This document shows positions 51,397 through 60,714 of a stretch of DNA of 64,000 nt, one piece after another; position 1 is the first letter of the stretch, and each line of letters opens with the position of its first letter. The position numbers were made by a program, and so were the translations under genes. Source of the stretch: Lewinella sp. IMCC34191 (GTDB lineage Bacteria; Bacteroidota; Bacteroidia; Chitinophagales; Saprospiraceae); assembly GCF_003390935.1 (NCBI RefSeq), contig NZ_QNQZ01000010.1:186001-250000 (forward strand), in the 5' to 3' direction. The notes below the pieces were generated by a model, which did no database searches, was not told the origin of the DNA, and worked only from the letters and a program-made list of their open reading frames with translations.

Positions 51397-54117
51397 TTAG
51401 CGCTTAACGATCATCGAGCGGGCCACGATGCGGCCGCTGCGGTCGTAAGCTCCCAGTACGTAGGTAGCGGAACGCAGGTCGTCCACCGGCCACTGTACCC
51501 GGGGGCTGTTGCCATCCACCACGAGTTCCTTCACCTGCTGGCCGAGCATATTGGTCAGCGTGAAACGAACGGCACTATTGGGGTTGTCGATGGTCAGCTC
51601 GTCGGTCACCGGGTTGGGGAAGGCGCGGATATTATCAAGGCGCACCGAATTGAAGATGCTGGTCAGCGCTGCACAGTCACCACCGCCCACGGCGATGTCG
51701 TCGAAGTAATGGGTCAGATTGCTGGCAGGAATTTCCGTGCTGTTCATCAGGAGGGTGATCTGATCGTAGGTAGCACCGTCGGGCAGCGCGCTCAGGTCAA
51801 AGGTCAGTTCCTGCCATTCACCGGCCGTCGTGTAATTGGCGGGTATATCACCGCTGCCGGGCGCGCCGTCGCGGGGCCGTTCGAGCTTGAAGACGACCGT
51901 ACCGGCCACTTCCATCCAAACCTTCATCGTAGCGGTCTTGGCTCCGTTCACCAGCGTGACGGGGGCATCGAGGGGCAAGGCGAGTCCGGCCCAGGTTTGG
52001 GTACCGTCGGCTGCTTCCTCGAATACGCCCACGGTTTCGCTCATATTCCCTTCCGACATATCGGGGTTGTCGATACTCATGAGGCCATTATCGGTGAACG
52101 CACCGTTCTCAAAGTAGAAGCCGTTGGTCAGGGTGTAGTCCGCCGATTCGAAGGTGGCGATGCAGCTGGTTGTGTAAGGAGGACGGTTCAAGCGGATGTT
52201 ATCGACGTAATACGTATTGACTGCGGCGTTGTCCGTACCCGCGCCGAAGAACATCACCAGGGTCTGGTAACCCATCCCTTCGTAGGCGGACAGGTCCACC
52301 GTGTAGGTTACCCAGCTTTCCGTTTCCGTTTCCGGGATCGGCTGGCGGATTTCCACGTCGGCACCGGTTCCACCTTCCAGCTTAAAGAGGATATCACCGG
52401 CTACGGGAGCCCAGATATCGACCATCAGTTGGTTGTTCAGGCTTAGATCGATGGGGTCATCAAAGCCGATGGCCAGTGCATTGTATTCCCCGGCAGGATC
52501 GTCAAACTGCCCTACGCGGGAGCTGGTATTGCCGGAGTTATTGCCACCGTCGGGATTATCGATCACGCTCAGATCCCCCGCGCCTACGGTGTAATTTGCG
52601 TTACGCTGGCATTCGAAATCGTCGAGTATGCGGGGGTCGACCTCCACGTCGGCACAATTATCCACCGTGCTGGTTCCCTGGAAGAGGTTGTCGAAGTAGT
52701 AGGTCCCGGTACCTGTCGTTCCGGAATCGAAGAGCAGGCGGAGCGAACTGAAGTCGGTCGTGCTCGCATTCGCCTCGAAGTTGAAGTTGAGTGTCTGCCA
52801 GCTTCCGGTGGCGGGGATGGGTACTTCCACACTTACGGCTCCGTCCAGCGTACTCACCAGTTGCAGGGTGACGGTGGTAGCTCCATCCGGTGCCCATACG
52901 TCCAGGTTCAGCTGCGGCTCCGTACTTAGGTCGAGTTCTTCCGGCAGGTCGGCCTGCAGAAAGGCGAATTGGGCCGTACCCCGGGTGTAGCTACCTACGT
53001 TTTCACTGGTATTGGCTCCGGTCATATCCGGGTTGTCCACGACGCCGTTGAAGGTTCCGTTGTTCGTGCCGGTAGTTACCCAGGTAAGCTTGGCATCGTC
53101 CTCAAAGTCCTCGATGGCTTCGGGTTCCGGTGCTTCCATCCGGATGATATCGTCAATGTAGTAGACGTCACCTTCGGCATCATCCACGCCAGCATTAAAG
53201 AATAGAACGAACTGCGAAAAATCGGTGCCTGCCGCTCCGCTGAAATCCGCGCAAGCTTCAACCCATTGGTTGGTTTGCGTAATCTGCACGGGCACTTCGA
53301 AAGTATTGCCGTAGCCTTCCAGTTTGAAAAGGAGGTTGCCGGTCTCTGGCGCCCACACCTTAATGCAAAACTGGGCATTAGCGGATAAGTCGATCGGTTG
53401 GTCGTAAGCGATCACCAGGGCGTGGTAAGCGCCCGTCTGGTCGGTGTACCGCCCTACGCTATCGCTGGTATTGATACCCGTCTTTTCGGGGTTCACGATC
53501 ACCTCCACGTCATCGTAGCCGATGCCGTAGGTGGCGTTCCGCTGGCACTCGAAGTCGTCGATCACCAGGGGGTCGACCGGCGTACCGGCACAGGGGCCGC
53601 CCTCGCTCACGGTGAAGTTGTCGATGAGGTACGTATTCGTGGTCGTCTCCATATTCTCGTCAAAGAAAATGAGGACGCGGGTAGCGTCAAATTCCTCGGC
53701 CGCCTCGCTGAAGTCGAAAGTGTAGGTCCGCCACACATTGGCCGTAGCGATGTTCTTCTTCATCTCGATGTTCTCGGCCGGTACGGCACCCTCCAGCTTC
53801 AGGATGAAGGAGGTATTGGTGTCGGCGTATACCTGGATGGAGAAAACGTTCTGTTCCGACAGGTCCAGCGGCTCGGCGAAGGTGCCGACGAACTGGCTGT
53901 AGGCATGCTCCCCACTCTTCGTGTAGGAGCCCGCGCTGGCGCTGGGATTGATGCCGGTACTGTCCTCGGGGTTTTCCACGACGCCGTTGTAGGTGCCGTT
54001 CACGGCTTCCCAGGTCACGAGATCGTCGTCTCCCTCGAAGTCGGAGAGGACCGTTGTCTGGGCCTGCAGGCCCAGCGTTGCCGCGAAGCAGCAGAAAAGG
54101 AGTAAAAGTCTTTGCAT
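51397..54117 (-). CDS. T9SS type A surface protein with five repeated beta-sandwich domains
   Basis: A 906-residue protein with signal peptide (MQRLLLLFCCFAATLGLQAQ). Five homologous repeats of about 150-165 residues run from about 23 to 815. Each starts DFE, carries VxxNPdxxGxNxSxxVG and ends in a strand reading YYIDDI or YYVDNI. They resemble carbohydrate-binding modules of the jellyroll type found in Bacteroidota glycan-utilisation loci. The type A sorting domain begins AFPNPVTDELTIDNP (about 828). It lies between the two GH144-like genes, so it may be a surface glycan-binding protein. Its substrate is inferred from context only. Confidence 0.8.
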   Translation of the reverse strand: MQRLLLLFCCFAATLGLQAQTTVLSDFEGDDDLVTWEAVNGTYNGVVENPEDSTGINPSASAGSYTKSGEHAYSQFVGTFAEPLDLSEQNVFSIQVYADTNTSFILKLEGAVPAENIEMKKNIATANVWRTYTFDFSEAAEEFDATRVLIFFDENMETTTNTYLIDNFTVSEGGPCAGTPVDPLVIDDFECQRNATYGIGYDDVEVIVNPEKTGINTSDSVGRYTDQTGAYHALVIAYDQPIDLSANAQFCIKVWAPETGNLLFKLEGYGNTFEVPVQITQTNQWVEACADFSGAAGTDFSQFVLFFNAGVDDAEGDVYYIDDIIRMEAPEPEAIEDFEDDAKLTWVTTGTNNGTFNGVVDNPDMTGANTSENVGSYTRGTAQFAFLQADLPEELDLSTEPQLNLDVWAPDGATTVTLQLVSTLDGAVSVEVPIPATGSWQTLNFNFEANASTTDFSSLRLLFDSGTTGTGTYYFDNLFQGTSTVDNCADVEVDPRILDDFECQRNANYTVGAGDLSVIDNPDGGNNSGNTSSRVGQFDDPAGEYNALAIGFDDPIDLSLNNQLMVDIWAPVAGDILFKLEGGTGADVEIRQPIPETETESWVTYTVDLSAYEGMGYQTLVMFFGAGTDNAAVNTYYVDNIRLNRPPYTTSCIATFESADYTLTNGFYFENGAFTDNGLMSIDNPDMSEGNMSETVGVFEEAADGTQTWAGLALPLDAPVTLVNGAKTATMKVWMEVAGTVVFKLERPRDGAPGSGDIPANYTTAGEWQELTFDLSALPDGATYDQITLLMNSTEIPASNLTHYFDDIAVGGGDCAALTSIFNSVRLDNIRAFPNPVTDELTIDNPNSAVRFTLTNMLGQQVKELVVDGNSPRVQWPVDDLRSATYVLGAYDRSGRIVARSMIVKR

Positions 54118-54145
54118 GATACTGTCGATTGAAGCGCTTTAAAAA

Positions 54146-56020
54146 TTATCGAGTGAGCAGCAGGGGCACCGCGAGGGTTCCGTCCTGACTGGTAATTCTG
54201 AGGTAGTGCCATCCGCTTTTTGCGGCGGAGCGCAGGTATAATGAAAGTCGCTGCGGCCCGCCCCCCAGCGCCCGCTTCGTGACCAGATGCTCCAGTATCC
54301 GCCCGGTTCCGTCGAGCAGATCCACGGTGACCATCTGGGGGCGGGCCAGGGAAAGCGATAAACTCACCTCCCCCCCGGTGGGATTCGGAAAGACCGTGGG
54401 TCGCCCGGTCAAAAAGTCCGGCATCGGTGCCAAAGCGGTGGTGGTCGAATCCGCCACGAATCCAATGGCGTCCAGGGCCGGGGCGATCTCCGGGCTGGAC
54501 ATGAACAGGTCCCACAACAGTCCGCTGCGGTAATTTTCGATCATATTGATGATCGGTCCCTGGTCGATGGCCAGGTAGCTGGTAGCGTACCAGTCACGGT
54601 CCAGGTTGAAGGCGTCGTAGAAACCGTATGGTCCCCACATCCGGTTGCCGAGCTCCCGGTAGAAGTACTTCAGGGCGTTCAGGCTTTCCTCCGGGGTGTA
54701 GGGCATACTGCCCAGGGCGGCCGTCGGGGCGATGGTCCCGTTGTCCAGGGCAGAACTGTTCGGCGAATGGGCGACGTAGCCGTCTGGGTCGTCGCTCGCC
54801 GTAATGCCCCATACATTCGGGCCGTAGCCTTCGCGGTTGTAGGGATTGTCGATGGCGTGCTGGTAATTAATCCGGGTATGGTTGGTGTTCCGAGTGAAGT
54901 AGTTGGTATACCGATCCATGATCCCGCGCGGATCGAAGCCCTGATAGCTGTAGTGACTGAAGAAGAGCGGGCCCCCCTTCAGCTCGCCGACCAGCAAGGG
55001 GATGCCGTAGTAGACATTATTGGTTTCGTAGCTGCCGCCCGCCCAGCCGGTGTGGTACAGGGAGGCCGGAATGCGATGTTCCTCCGAAGGCGAGGCGATC
55101 CCGAGCAGGTACGCGATATGCGTTTCGTTGAATCCCCGCAGCGGCAGATTGATCTGGAAAGCGTAGTTGGGGGACCAGTGCCAGTACAGCACGTCCGCGC
55201 TTTCCTTGCGGTACCAGTTCCAATCGACGTCGTTCCACAGGGCATTGATATGCTCCCGCAGGTTGGTTTCCGCTTCCCCGTCCCCTGTGAAATACTGGCG
55301 CGAGGTCAGCAGGCCCTGCATCAGGAAGGAGGTTTCCACGAGATCGCCGCCGTTGTCCGGCGTACTGAAGGGGACAACTTCACCGGAAGAACCATTGTAC
55401 CAGTGCGCGAAGGCACCCCGGAAGCGCGGGATCTCCGTGAGGAAATTGACGATTTTCGCCGTACGCTCCAACGCTTGCTCGTAGGTGATCATGCCGCGCT
55501 CGGCGCCTACGATCAGGGCCATCAGTCCGAAGCCGGTTCCGCCGGTCGTCACGATGTTACCGGAATTTCGCTCCCGGGCCATGCCGGATACCGGATGGCC
55601 GAAGTCGTAGAAATAGCGAAGGGTATACGCCTGCACCATATCCAGCAGGGCGGAGTCGTTCATTTCGTAGGTGGTTGCCGATACGGTGTCGGTAGGGTCC
55701 CCCTGTTGTCCCTGGCTATCTACGCCACGCAGGAAATAACTGCCGGTGACCCCGAAGTCGCCCACGAAGTCAATCTGCCGGGTTTCCACATTATTGGTTA
55801 CCCCTACCAGCGAGTAGTTCTCCCCGTCAGCCGATCCGTATATACGTACGCGATCGATGGAGGGGTCGGCGGGCTGATCCCAGCTTACCTCAATGTGATG
55901 ATCGTAAGCCGTAGCCACCAATCCCGTAAGGCTACTTTTCTGAGCAGACAGTACGAAAGACACGGTGAGGAAAAGACCCCCTAGAAAGGGTATCCGATTA
56001 CGGAGTAAAGCTTTTTGCAT
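54146..56020 (-). CDS. GH144-like glucoamylase-family enzyme with Fn3 and T9SS domains
   Basis: The 624-residue protein has a signal peptide (QKALLRNRIPFLGGLFLTVSFVLSAQ). A fibronectin III-like domain follows (about 30-115, LVATAYDHHIEVSWDQPADPSIDRVRIY). The glucoamylase-like catalytic region is at about 125-535 (LLDMVQAYTLRYFYDFGHP, TGGTGFGLMALIVGAERG, GTIAPTAALGSMPYTPEESLNALKY, LAIDQGPIINMIENYRSGLLWD). The T9SS type A domain begins VFPNPTGGEVSLSL (about 543). The coding sequence of the sorting domain contains a copy of the dispersed repeat as LYLRSAAKSG. It is likely to be the secreted or surface enzyme of the locus. Confidence 0.83.
   Translation of the reverse strand: MQKALLRNRIPFLGGLFLTVSFVLSAQKSSLTGLVATAYDHHIEVSWDQPADPSIDRVRIYGSADGENYSLVGVTNNVETRQIDFVGDFGVTGSYFLRGVDSQGQQGDPTDTVSATTYEMNDSALLDMVQAYTLRYFYDFGHPVSGMARERNSGNIVTTGGTGFGLMALIVGAERGMITYEQALERTAKIVNFLTEIPRFRGAFAHWYNGSSGEVVPFSTPDNGGDLVETSFLMQGLLTSRQYFTGDGEAETNLREHINALWNDVDWNWYRKESADVLYWHWSPNYAFQINLPLRGFNETHIAYLLGIASPSEEHRIPASLYHTGWAGGSYETNNVYYGIPLLVGELKGGPLFFSHYSYQGFDPRGIMDRYTNYFTRNTNHTRINYQHAIDNPYNREGYGPNVWGITASDDPDGYVAHSPNSSALDNGTIAPTAALGSMPYTPEESLNALKYFYRELGNRMWGPYGFYDAFNLDRDWYATSYLAIDQGPIINMIENYRSGLLWDLFMSSPEIAPALDAIGFVADSTTTALAPMPDFLTGRPTVFPNPTGGEVSLSLSLARPQMVTVDLLDGTGRILEHLVTKRALGGGPQRLSLYLRSAAKSGWHYLRITSQDGTLAVPLLLTR
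54217..54243 (+). repeat. Dispersed repeat, copy 10 (inside the T9SS GH144 gene)
   Basis: TTTTT, GCGGCGGAGCGCAGGTA, then TAATG: the full long form, almost identical to copy 1, but located antisense within the 3' coding region of a real gene. It replaces the usual sorting-domain turn with LRSAAKSG. Confidence 0.8.
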
Positions 56021-56141
56021 GTACGATCGACTTAGGCAAACTGTGGTATGTAATCCACAATCACTTTACCAAAGTTCTTTCGCAGGGCCTATAAAACCTA
56101 AGAAGTGACCTCACCACGACTACGCCATGTGTATCATTTGC

Positions 56142-58850
56142 TCAGAATTCCTGCAAATACTGATTCAAATTATCATTGCTCTCCAGGTCCAGCTTCTTAC
56201 GCAACCGATAGCGTTTGTTTTCCACTCCGCGCACGGAAATGTGCAGCAGCGGGGCGATTTCCTTCGAACTCAGATCCATCCGCAAGTACGCCGCTAACCG
56301 AAGATCTCCGGAAGTGAGTTCCGGGTGCGTTTGCCGGAGGCGCTTCAGGTAGGCTTCGTGAACTTCGTTGAAGTGGGACTCGAAAATGGCCCAGTCTTCT
56401 TCGTTATTCAGGTTACGGTCGATCAGAAGCAGAAGCTTTTGCTGGTTCTTCGGCGGTCCGCTGGCGGATGGTGTCTTCGACAGTTCTTCCTTCAGGTCCA
56501 ACAGCATCTCGTTCTTCTTGGCGAGCGTCAGGGTAGTATTGGCCAGTTCCCGGCTTTTGCGTTTGTTTTCCGCCTCCAGTTGCTCGTTACGCGCCTCAAT
56601 GCGTTGCCGCTGTAATTGCCGGCTTCGGATCGCTTCCAGTCGCCGCGCCTGTAGTTCCAGCCGGTGCCGGTGCTGCTGGTAGAAAAACCAGACCAACCCG
56701 GCGAGCAAAAGGAGGTAAACGACGTAAGCCACGGCGGTACGGTACCAGGGCGGGCGAATCGTAAAGGACAAACGCGCACCGGATCCGAACCAATCCGCCT
56801 TCACTTCAAACCGGTAGTCACCCTCTTCCAAATTGGTGTAGCTCCGCTCACCCAGGGGAGACCACTCCGACCACGCATCGCTAAACCCAAGCAAACGACT
56901 GCGGTACCGAACCTCCCGATCGAGCACGGGCAGCGCGTAGGTGAATCGTACATCGTTCTCTCCGTAGCTGAGGATGGTTTCATCGTCCTTTGACTCGCTA
57001 CCGGCGAGTTTCAACATAATAGCGGGACTTTTCTCCGGGGACGGAGGCGTTTCCGTACGGTACAGCGCGAATGCTTCCTCCAGACTGAACAGGTAGGTCG
57101 AATCATCCAGGGCCGTCAGGTAGGGAAAGCTACGCCGCAAGCTAACCGGAAAGGCAGTCTGACGCTCCCGCCCACGGTAGGGGATCACCCGGTCGCGTTG
57201 CACCACAAACCATTCCTGGCTACCTTCCCTGCCGGGGAGCAAATACAGTCCGGGAGTGAGGCGTACGCCGCGAAAGCTGCCCAGGGTATCGAAGGCACCG
57301 TGCCGGTAATGGTATATCCCCTCATCGGTCTGTACGAGGAGGGAGTCACCGAAGCGGGTCAGGATGGGCCGTACCAGATCCGGTTCCGTCAGGGTATCGA
57401 CCGCAACGATGGAACGCAGGTCCTCAGCCAGTTCAATAGCGTAGGCTCCCCTCGACCCATGAAGCGCCAGCACCTCGTGCTCCCCGGTGCACTCGAGATA
57501 ACGGAGAGGTGCGAGCAAGCCCTCCAGCCGTTCCTCCGCCGGCTCCAAGAGATCGATCCGGCTGAGCCCCGCGTAGTTGGCCTGTAGGAACATCGTACTA
57601 TCGGGGTCGATGACCATACTCCGCCATCCGCCCGACCGGCCGGACACCCGGCGGGCTTCATCGCCATTTATCAGGAATGTTCCATCGTTGTGTCCGCAGA
57701 GCAAACCGGAAGGCGTCGGCTGTAGCTCCCACACTTGCCCCGCCGTTCCGGGCACGAGGGCGAAGGTCCGACGGTCGGTCTCATACCGGAAGAGGCCCTG
57801 GTTGGTACCCACGTACAGTTGCCCCCGGTACCGGAATGCCGCATAGGTCGCGCCTATGGGCCGGCCGCCGGAACGGTAGAACAACAGGGGTTCGCTGCGG
57901 ACGATCAGGTTCAGCCCCCGGTCCAGGCCGGCCCATAGGTTACCGTCCCGGTCTTCGAAGAGGGACAAGACGGTATTGTTACTTAGTCCGTTGCCATAGC
58001 TCAGCTGATATTCCAGTTCCCCGCCGGCACCGAAGACATAAACGCCTCCCATGATCGTTCCCACGGCTACCCCCCCGGACCGCAGGGCTAGTACCCGGTT
58101 GATCTGCTGGCCCGTCAGTATCCGATTCGCGCTATCCGACCAGGCTTCGTATTCACCATCCCGGTAGCGGTGGATGCCGTCACGGGTAGCTACTAACATC
58201 CCTTCCCCGGCTTCCACTACGCCGACCACGGGATCGCCGGGATCCGAGCCGGGCAGCAGCATTTTCCCGCCGGCCGGTGTGTAGCGGTAGATCCCCTCCC
58301 CCGTTACCGGCACCCACAGTTTATCGTGCGCGGCGTGGGCGAACATCAAATCGCCCGGAGCCTCTACCCGCACTTCTCCCCCCTCGTACCAATACAGGCG
58401 CGTGAAGGATTGGAACACCACCACGTCATTGATGACCTCGATATGCCAAATCTCCTCCCCCTGCTCGGGTTGCGGCAAGGTGTTACTAAGGGAGACGTAG
58501 CTGCCCAGCTGCCCGTCGTGCATCCGGAAATAACCAAACTCCCCGTAGCCGCCCACATACAGGCGGCTCCCGTGCCACCTTACCGTCCGCACGGTAGGCC
58601 GGGCGGGAAGTTGGTGGACCGACCAGTTCAGTCCGTCATACCGGAGCACGCCACCGGAGTTGGCTACGAACAGGACTCCCTCCGGCGACTGCGTAATATC
58701 CCAGTTCTGATTTTCGGCTCCGTACGCCTCGCCCTGAAAGCTGCGAACGCGGGGCGTTAGCATGCTGACGGGTACCGTTTCACCGGGTTGCTGACCCAGC
58801 AGGGGCGAGCAAAGGCTTATCCATACCAGCAAAATCGTCCAGACATTCAT
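56142..58850 (-). CDS. Propeller-sensor transcriptional regulator with LuxR-type HTH
   Basis: The 902-residue protein has a signal-like N-terminus (MNVWTILLVWISLCSPLLGQ). Two-component-regulator propeller repeats (about 45-620) follow, with units such as GVLFVANSGGVLRYDGLNW and VLSLFEDRDGNLWAGLDRGL. A Y_Y_Y domain ends in YRFEVKADWFGSGARLSFTI. One membrane helix lies at about 705-725. A long coiled coil (about 730-800) and a C-terminal LuxR-type HTH (about 845-902, SSKEIAPLLHISVRGVENKRYRLRKKL) complete it. No kinase or receiver domain is present, so the signal must pass from the periplasmic propeller to the DNA-binding domain directly. It lies between pair 2 and the enzymes and probably controls the locus. 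Confidence 0.88.
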   Translation of the reverse strand: MNVWTILLVWISLCSPLLGQQPGETVPVSMLTPRVRSFQGEAYGAENQNWDITQSPEGVLFVANSGGVLRYDGLNWSVHQLPARPTVRTVRWHGSRLYVGGYGEFGYFRMHDGQLGSYVSLSNTLPQPEQGEEIWHIEVINDVVVFQSFTRLYWYEGGEVRVEAPGDLMFAHAAHDKLWVPVTGEGIYRYTPAGGKMLLPGSDPGDPVVGVVEAGEGMLVATRDGIHRYRDGEYEAWSDSANRILTGQQINRVLALRSGGVAVGTIMGGVYVFGAGGELEYQLSYGNGLSNNTVLSLFEDRDGNLWAGLDRGLNLIVRSEPLLFYRSGGRPIGATYAAFRYRGQLYVGTNQGLFRYETDRRTFALVPGTAGQVWELQPTPSGLLCGHNDGTFLINGDEARRVSGRSGGWRSMVIDPDSTMFLQANYAGLSRIDLLEPAEERLEGLLAPLRYLECTGEHEVLALHGSRGAYAIELAEDLRSIVAVDTLTEPDLVRPILTRFGDSLLVQTDEGIYHYRHGAFDTLGSFRGVRLTPGLYLLPGREGSQEWFVVQRDRVIPYRGRERQTAFPVSLRRSFPYLTALDDSTYLFSLEEAFALYRTETPPSPEKSPAIMLKLAGSESKDDETILSYGENDVRFTYALPVLDREVRYRSRLLGFSDAWSEWSPLGERSYTNLEEGDYRFEVKADWFGSGARLSFTIRPPWYRTAVAYVVYLLLLAGLVWFFYQQHRHRLELQARRLEAIRSRQLQRQRIEARNEQLEAENKRKSRELANTTLTLAKKNEMLLDLKEELSKTPSASGPPKNQQKLLLLIDRNLNNEEDWAIFESHFNEVHEAYLKRLRQTHPELTSGDLRLAAYLRMDLSSKEIAPLLHISVRGVENKRYRLRKKLDLESNDNLNQYLQEF

Positions 58851-59050
58851 GGGCTACCGGAATCGGGGCAAACAAGATAAGTGCTTGTTGCCGGCCGCGA
58901 TTGGCTTATAGCCCCCTGCCCCGCTCCGACCGGTAGTGGTCCACCACAAGGCGCCGGGCTTCATACCTCCCTTTTACCTGAGCAGCCGTTGTATACAAGC
59001 GGGCGGGGCCGGCCGCGTTATACGGATGGTGGGTAAATCCCCAAACGCAA

Positions 59051-59084
59051 CGTCCCGCGTACCTCCGGGGAGGTAGGCGGGACG
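59051..59084 (-). terminator. Long hairpin between susD (pair 2) and the regulator
   Basis: CGTCCCGCGTACCTCC (59051-59066) pairs with GGAGGTAGGCGGGACG (59069-59084): 16 positions, one mismatch, 2-base gap. On the minus strand it is followed by TTGCGTTTG, a weak T-run. It lies 29 bases after the susD stop and probably ends the pair 2 transcript. The rest of this 263-base gap shows nothing. Confidence 0.65.
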
Positions 59085-59113
59085 CTGTAAAAGTTTCTAT
59101 CGGTAGGTTAAGC

Positions 59114-60709
59114 CTAGTAGTCCGGATTCTGGATCAGCTCCCCGTTGCGCTGGAGTTCCTGGTCCGGCAGCGGTAGCAGCAGGTACTTTTCCTCGTAAAC
59201 CGCCCCCCAAGTGCTTTCGTGGCCGATGAGGTCGACGAAGTTGATATCGCCATCGCTGGCCTCCGGGTACTTACGCGTCCGGATCATATCAAACCAGATC
59301 TTGAAGTTCAGGGCGAGTTCGCGGTTACGCTCGGCCCAAACTTCCTCGACGAAGTCCTGGACGGACAAGCCGCTCAGTTCGTCGCGGATATCCTCGGCGT
59401 CCTCCATAAAGTACGCCCGGCTACGCACCTGGGTGAGGTAGTCGACGGCCTCCGCGGTGACGCCTTCGGAGCGGGCGATGGCCTCGGCGGAAATCAGCAG
59501 CACTTCGGCGTAGGTGTAGGCGGCCACTTCCAGCTCGGAGTTGGCGGGATTGGTCGTCCCAAACAAGGCCTCGTCGTCATGCCAGAGGTACGGCTGAAAC
59601 CGGAAAGTGGTGGTTTCTCCGTTTTCGTTCGTGTAGGTATTGTGCCAGAGCTGTTTATTCTGAATCCGGAGATCCTCCTCTTCGTCGTACATCGCCACGA
59701 ACTCGTCGCGGGGTTCGTACGCCTGGTTCGTGATGCTGTAGTTCGTCTGGTTCGTAAGGGTAACCGGATAGGTGTACGCAGGATAACCGGAGCCGGCGAT
59801 GCCGATCGTAAATTCTATGGGGTAAACGAACTCTTCGGCAATAACTTCCAGTTCCTGACGGCGGATTTTATTGTAGGCACTGTTTTCCGGGACAATCTCG
59901 CCTGAGCCGTTCACCTCGTTTTCAGCCAGCGCGTGGCTGCCGCCGTCGATCACCACCCGGGCGGCGTCCGCCGCGGCGGCGTAGTTGTCGTTTTGCATGG
60001 GGAATCCGCTGCGGGTCAGCTGCACGTCGGCCAGGAGGGCAGCGGCGGCCGGCCGGGAGACCCGGTATCCGTTGTTGATCATATTTTCTTCTGATAAGCC
60101 CGCGGAGTTTACGGCAAACTCCAGATCGTCCACGATCAGAGCGTAGACCTCCTCCGCAGAATTTCTGGCTCGGTAGATGTCCGCGGTCGACTCATAGGGC
60201 TCGGTGATCAGCGGCACGTCGCCGAAGTGGCGCACCAGCATGAAATAGGCCCAGGCGCGAAAGAAGCGCGCTTCGCCGAGCAGTCGGTTGGCTTGCGCCT
60301 CGCTAACGCCTTCGGTGGTCGGAATGTACTTGATCGCGTTATTCGCCCGGCTGATCTCCCGGTACATTTGCGACCAGTAGGTATTCAGGATCGAATTGGA
60401 GTTGATGGCATTGAGCTGCAGCTGCTGGGCGAAGCCGATGTAGGCGTACTGCCCCTTATAATTGTTTTCGAAGAAGCCTGACAGGTAAGACCCGTACATG
60501 ATATCGCGTCCGTTGTATACGCCGCCGTTCATCCACAGGGCGGGTGCACCGTCGCGGTACAGGGCGTTCACGGCGTTCTCGGCGTGGGCCGGTTCGGTAA
60601 AGAACTGATTGAGACTGGCCACGCTGCGGGGCTCCTCTTCGAGAAATTCGGAGCAGCTGTAGGTCAACCCGCCCAGCAGTAGCAAAAGCGCTAGTTTAGT
60701 CGTATTCAT
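59114..60709 (-). CDS. SusD/RagB family outer-membrane nutrient-binding lipoprotein (pair 2)
   Basis: The protein (531 residues) has a lipoprotein signal (NTTKLALLLLLGGLTYSC). A SusD N-terminal region follows (SLNQFFTEPAHAENAVNALYRDGAP, then LLGEARFFRAWAYFMLVRHFGDVPLIT). The C-terminal block is ERNRELALNFKIWFDMIRTRKYPEAS, ending LIQNPDY. It differs clearly from the SusD of pair 1. It follows its SusC partner by 5 bases. Probably imports or captures a glucan fragment, by context. Confidence 0.95.
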   Translation of the reverse strand: MNTTKLALLLLLGGLTYSCSEFLEEEPRSVASLNQFFTEPAHAENAVNALYRDGAPALWMNGGVYNGRDIMYGSYLSGFFENNYKGQYAYIGFAQQLQLNAINSNSILNTYWSQMYREISRANNAIKYIPTTEGVSEAQANRLLGEARFFRAWAYFMLVRHFGDVPLITEPYESTADIYRARNSAEEVYALIVDDLEFAVNSAGLSEENMINNGYRVSRPAAAALLADVQLTRSGFPMQNDNYAAAADAARVVIDGGSHALAENEVNGSGEIVPENSAYNKIRRQELEVIAEEFVYPIEFTIGIAGSGYPAYTYPVTLTNQTNYSITNQAYEPRDEFVAMYDEEEDLRIQNKQLWHNTYTNENGETTTFRFQPYLWHDDEALFGTTNPANSELEVAAYTYAEVLLISAEAIARSEGVTAEAVDYLTQVRSRAYFMEDAEDIRDELSGLSVQDFVEEVWAERNRELALNFKIWFDMIRTRKYPEASDGDINFVDLIGHESTWGAVYEEKYLLLPLPDQELQRNGELIQNPDY

Positions 60710-60714
60710 CTTGC

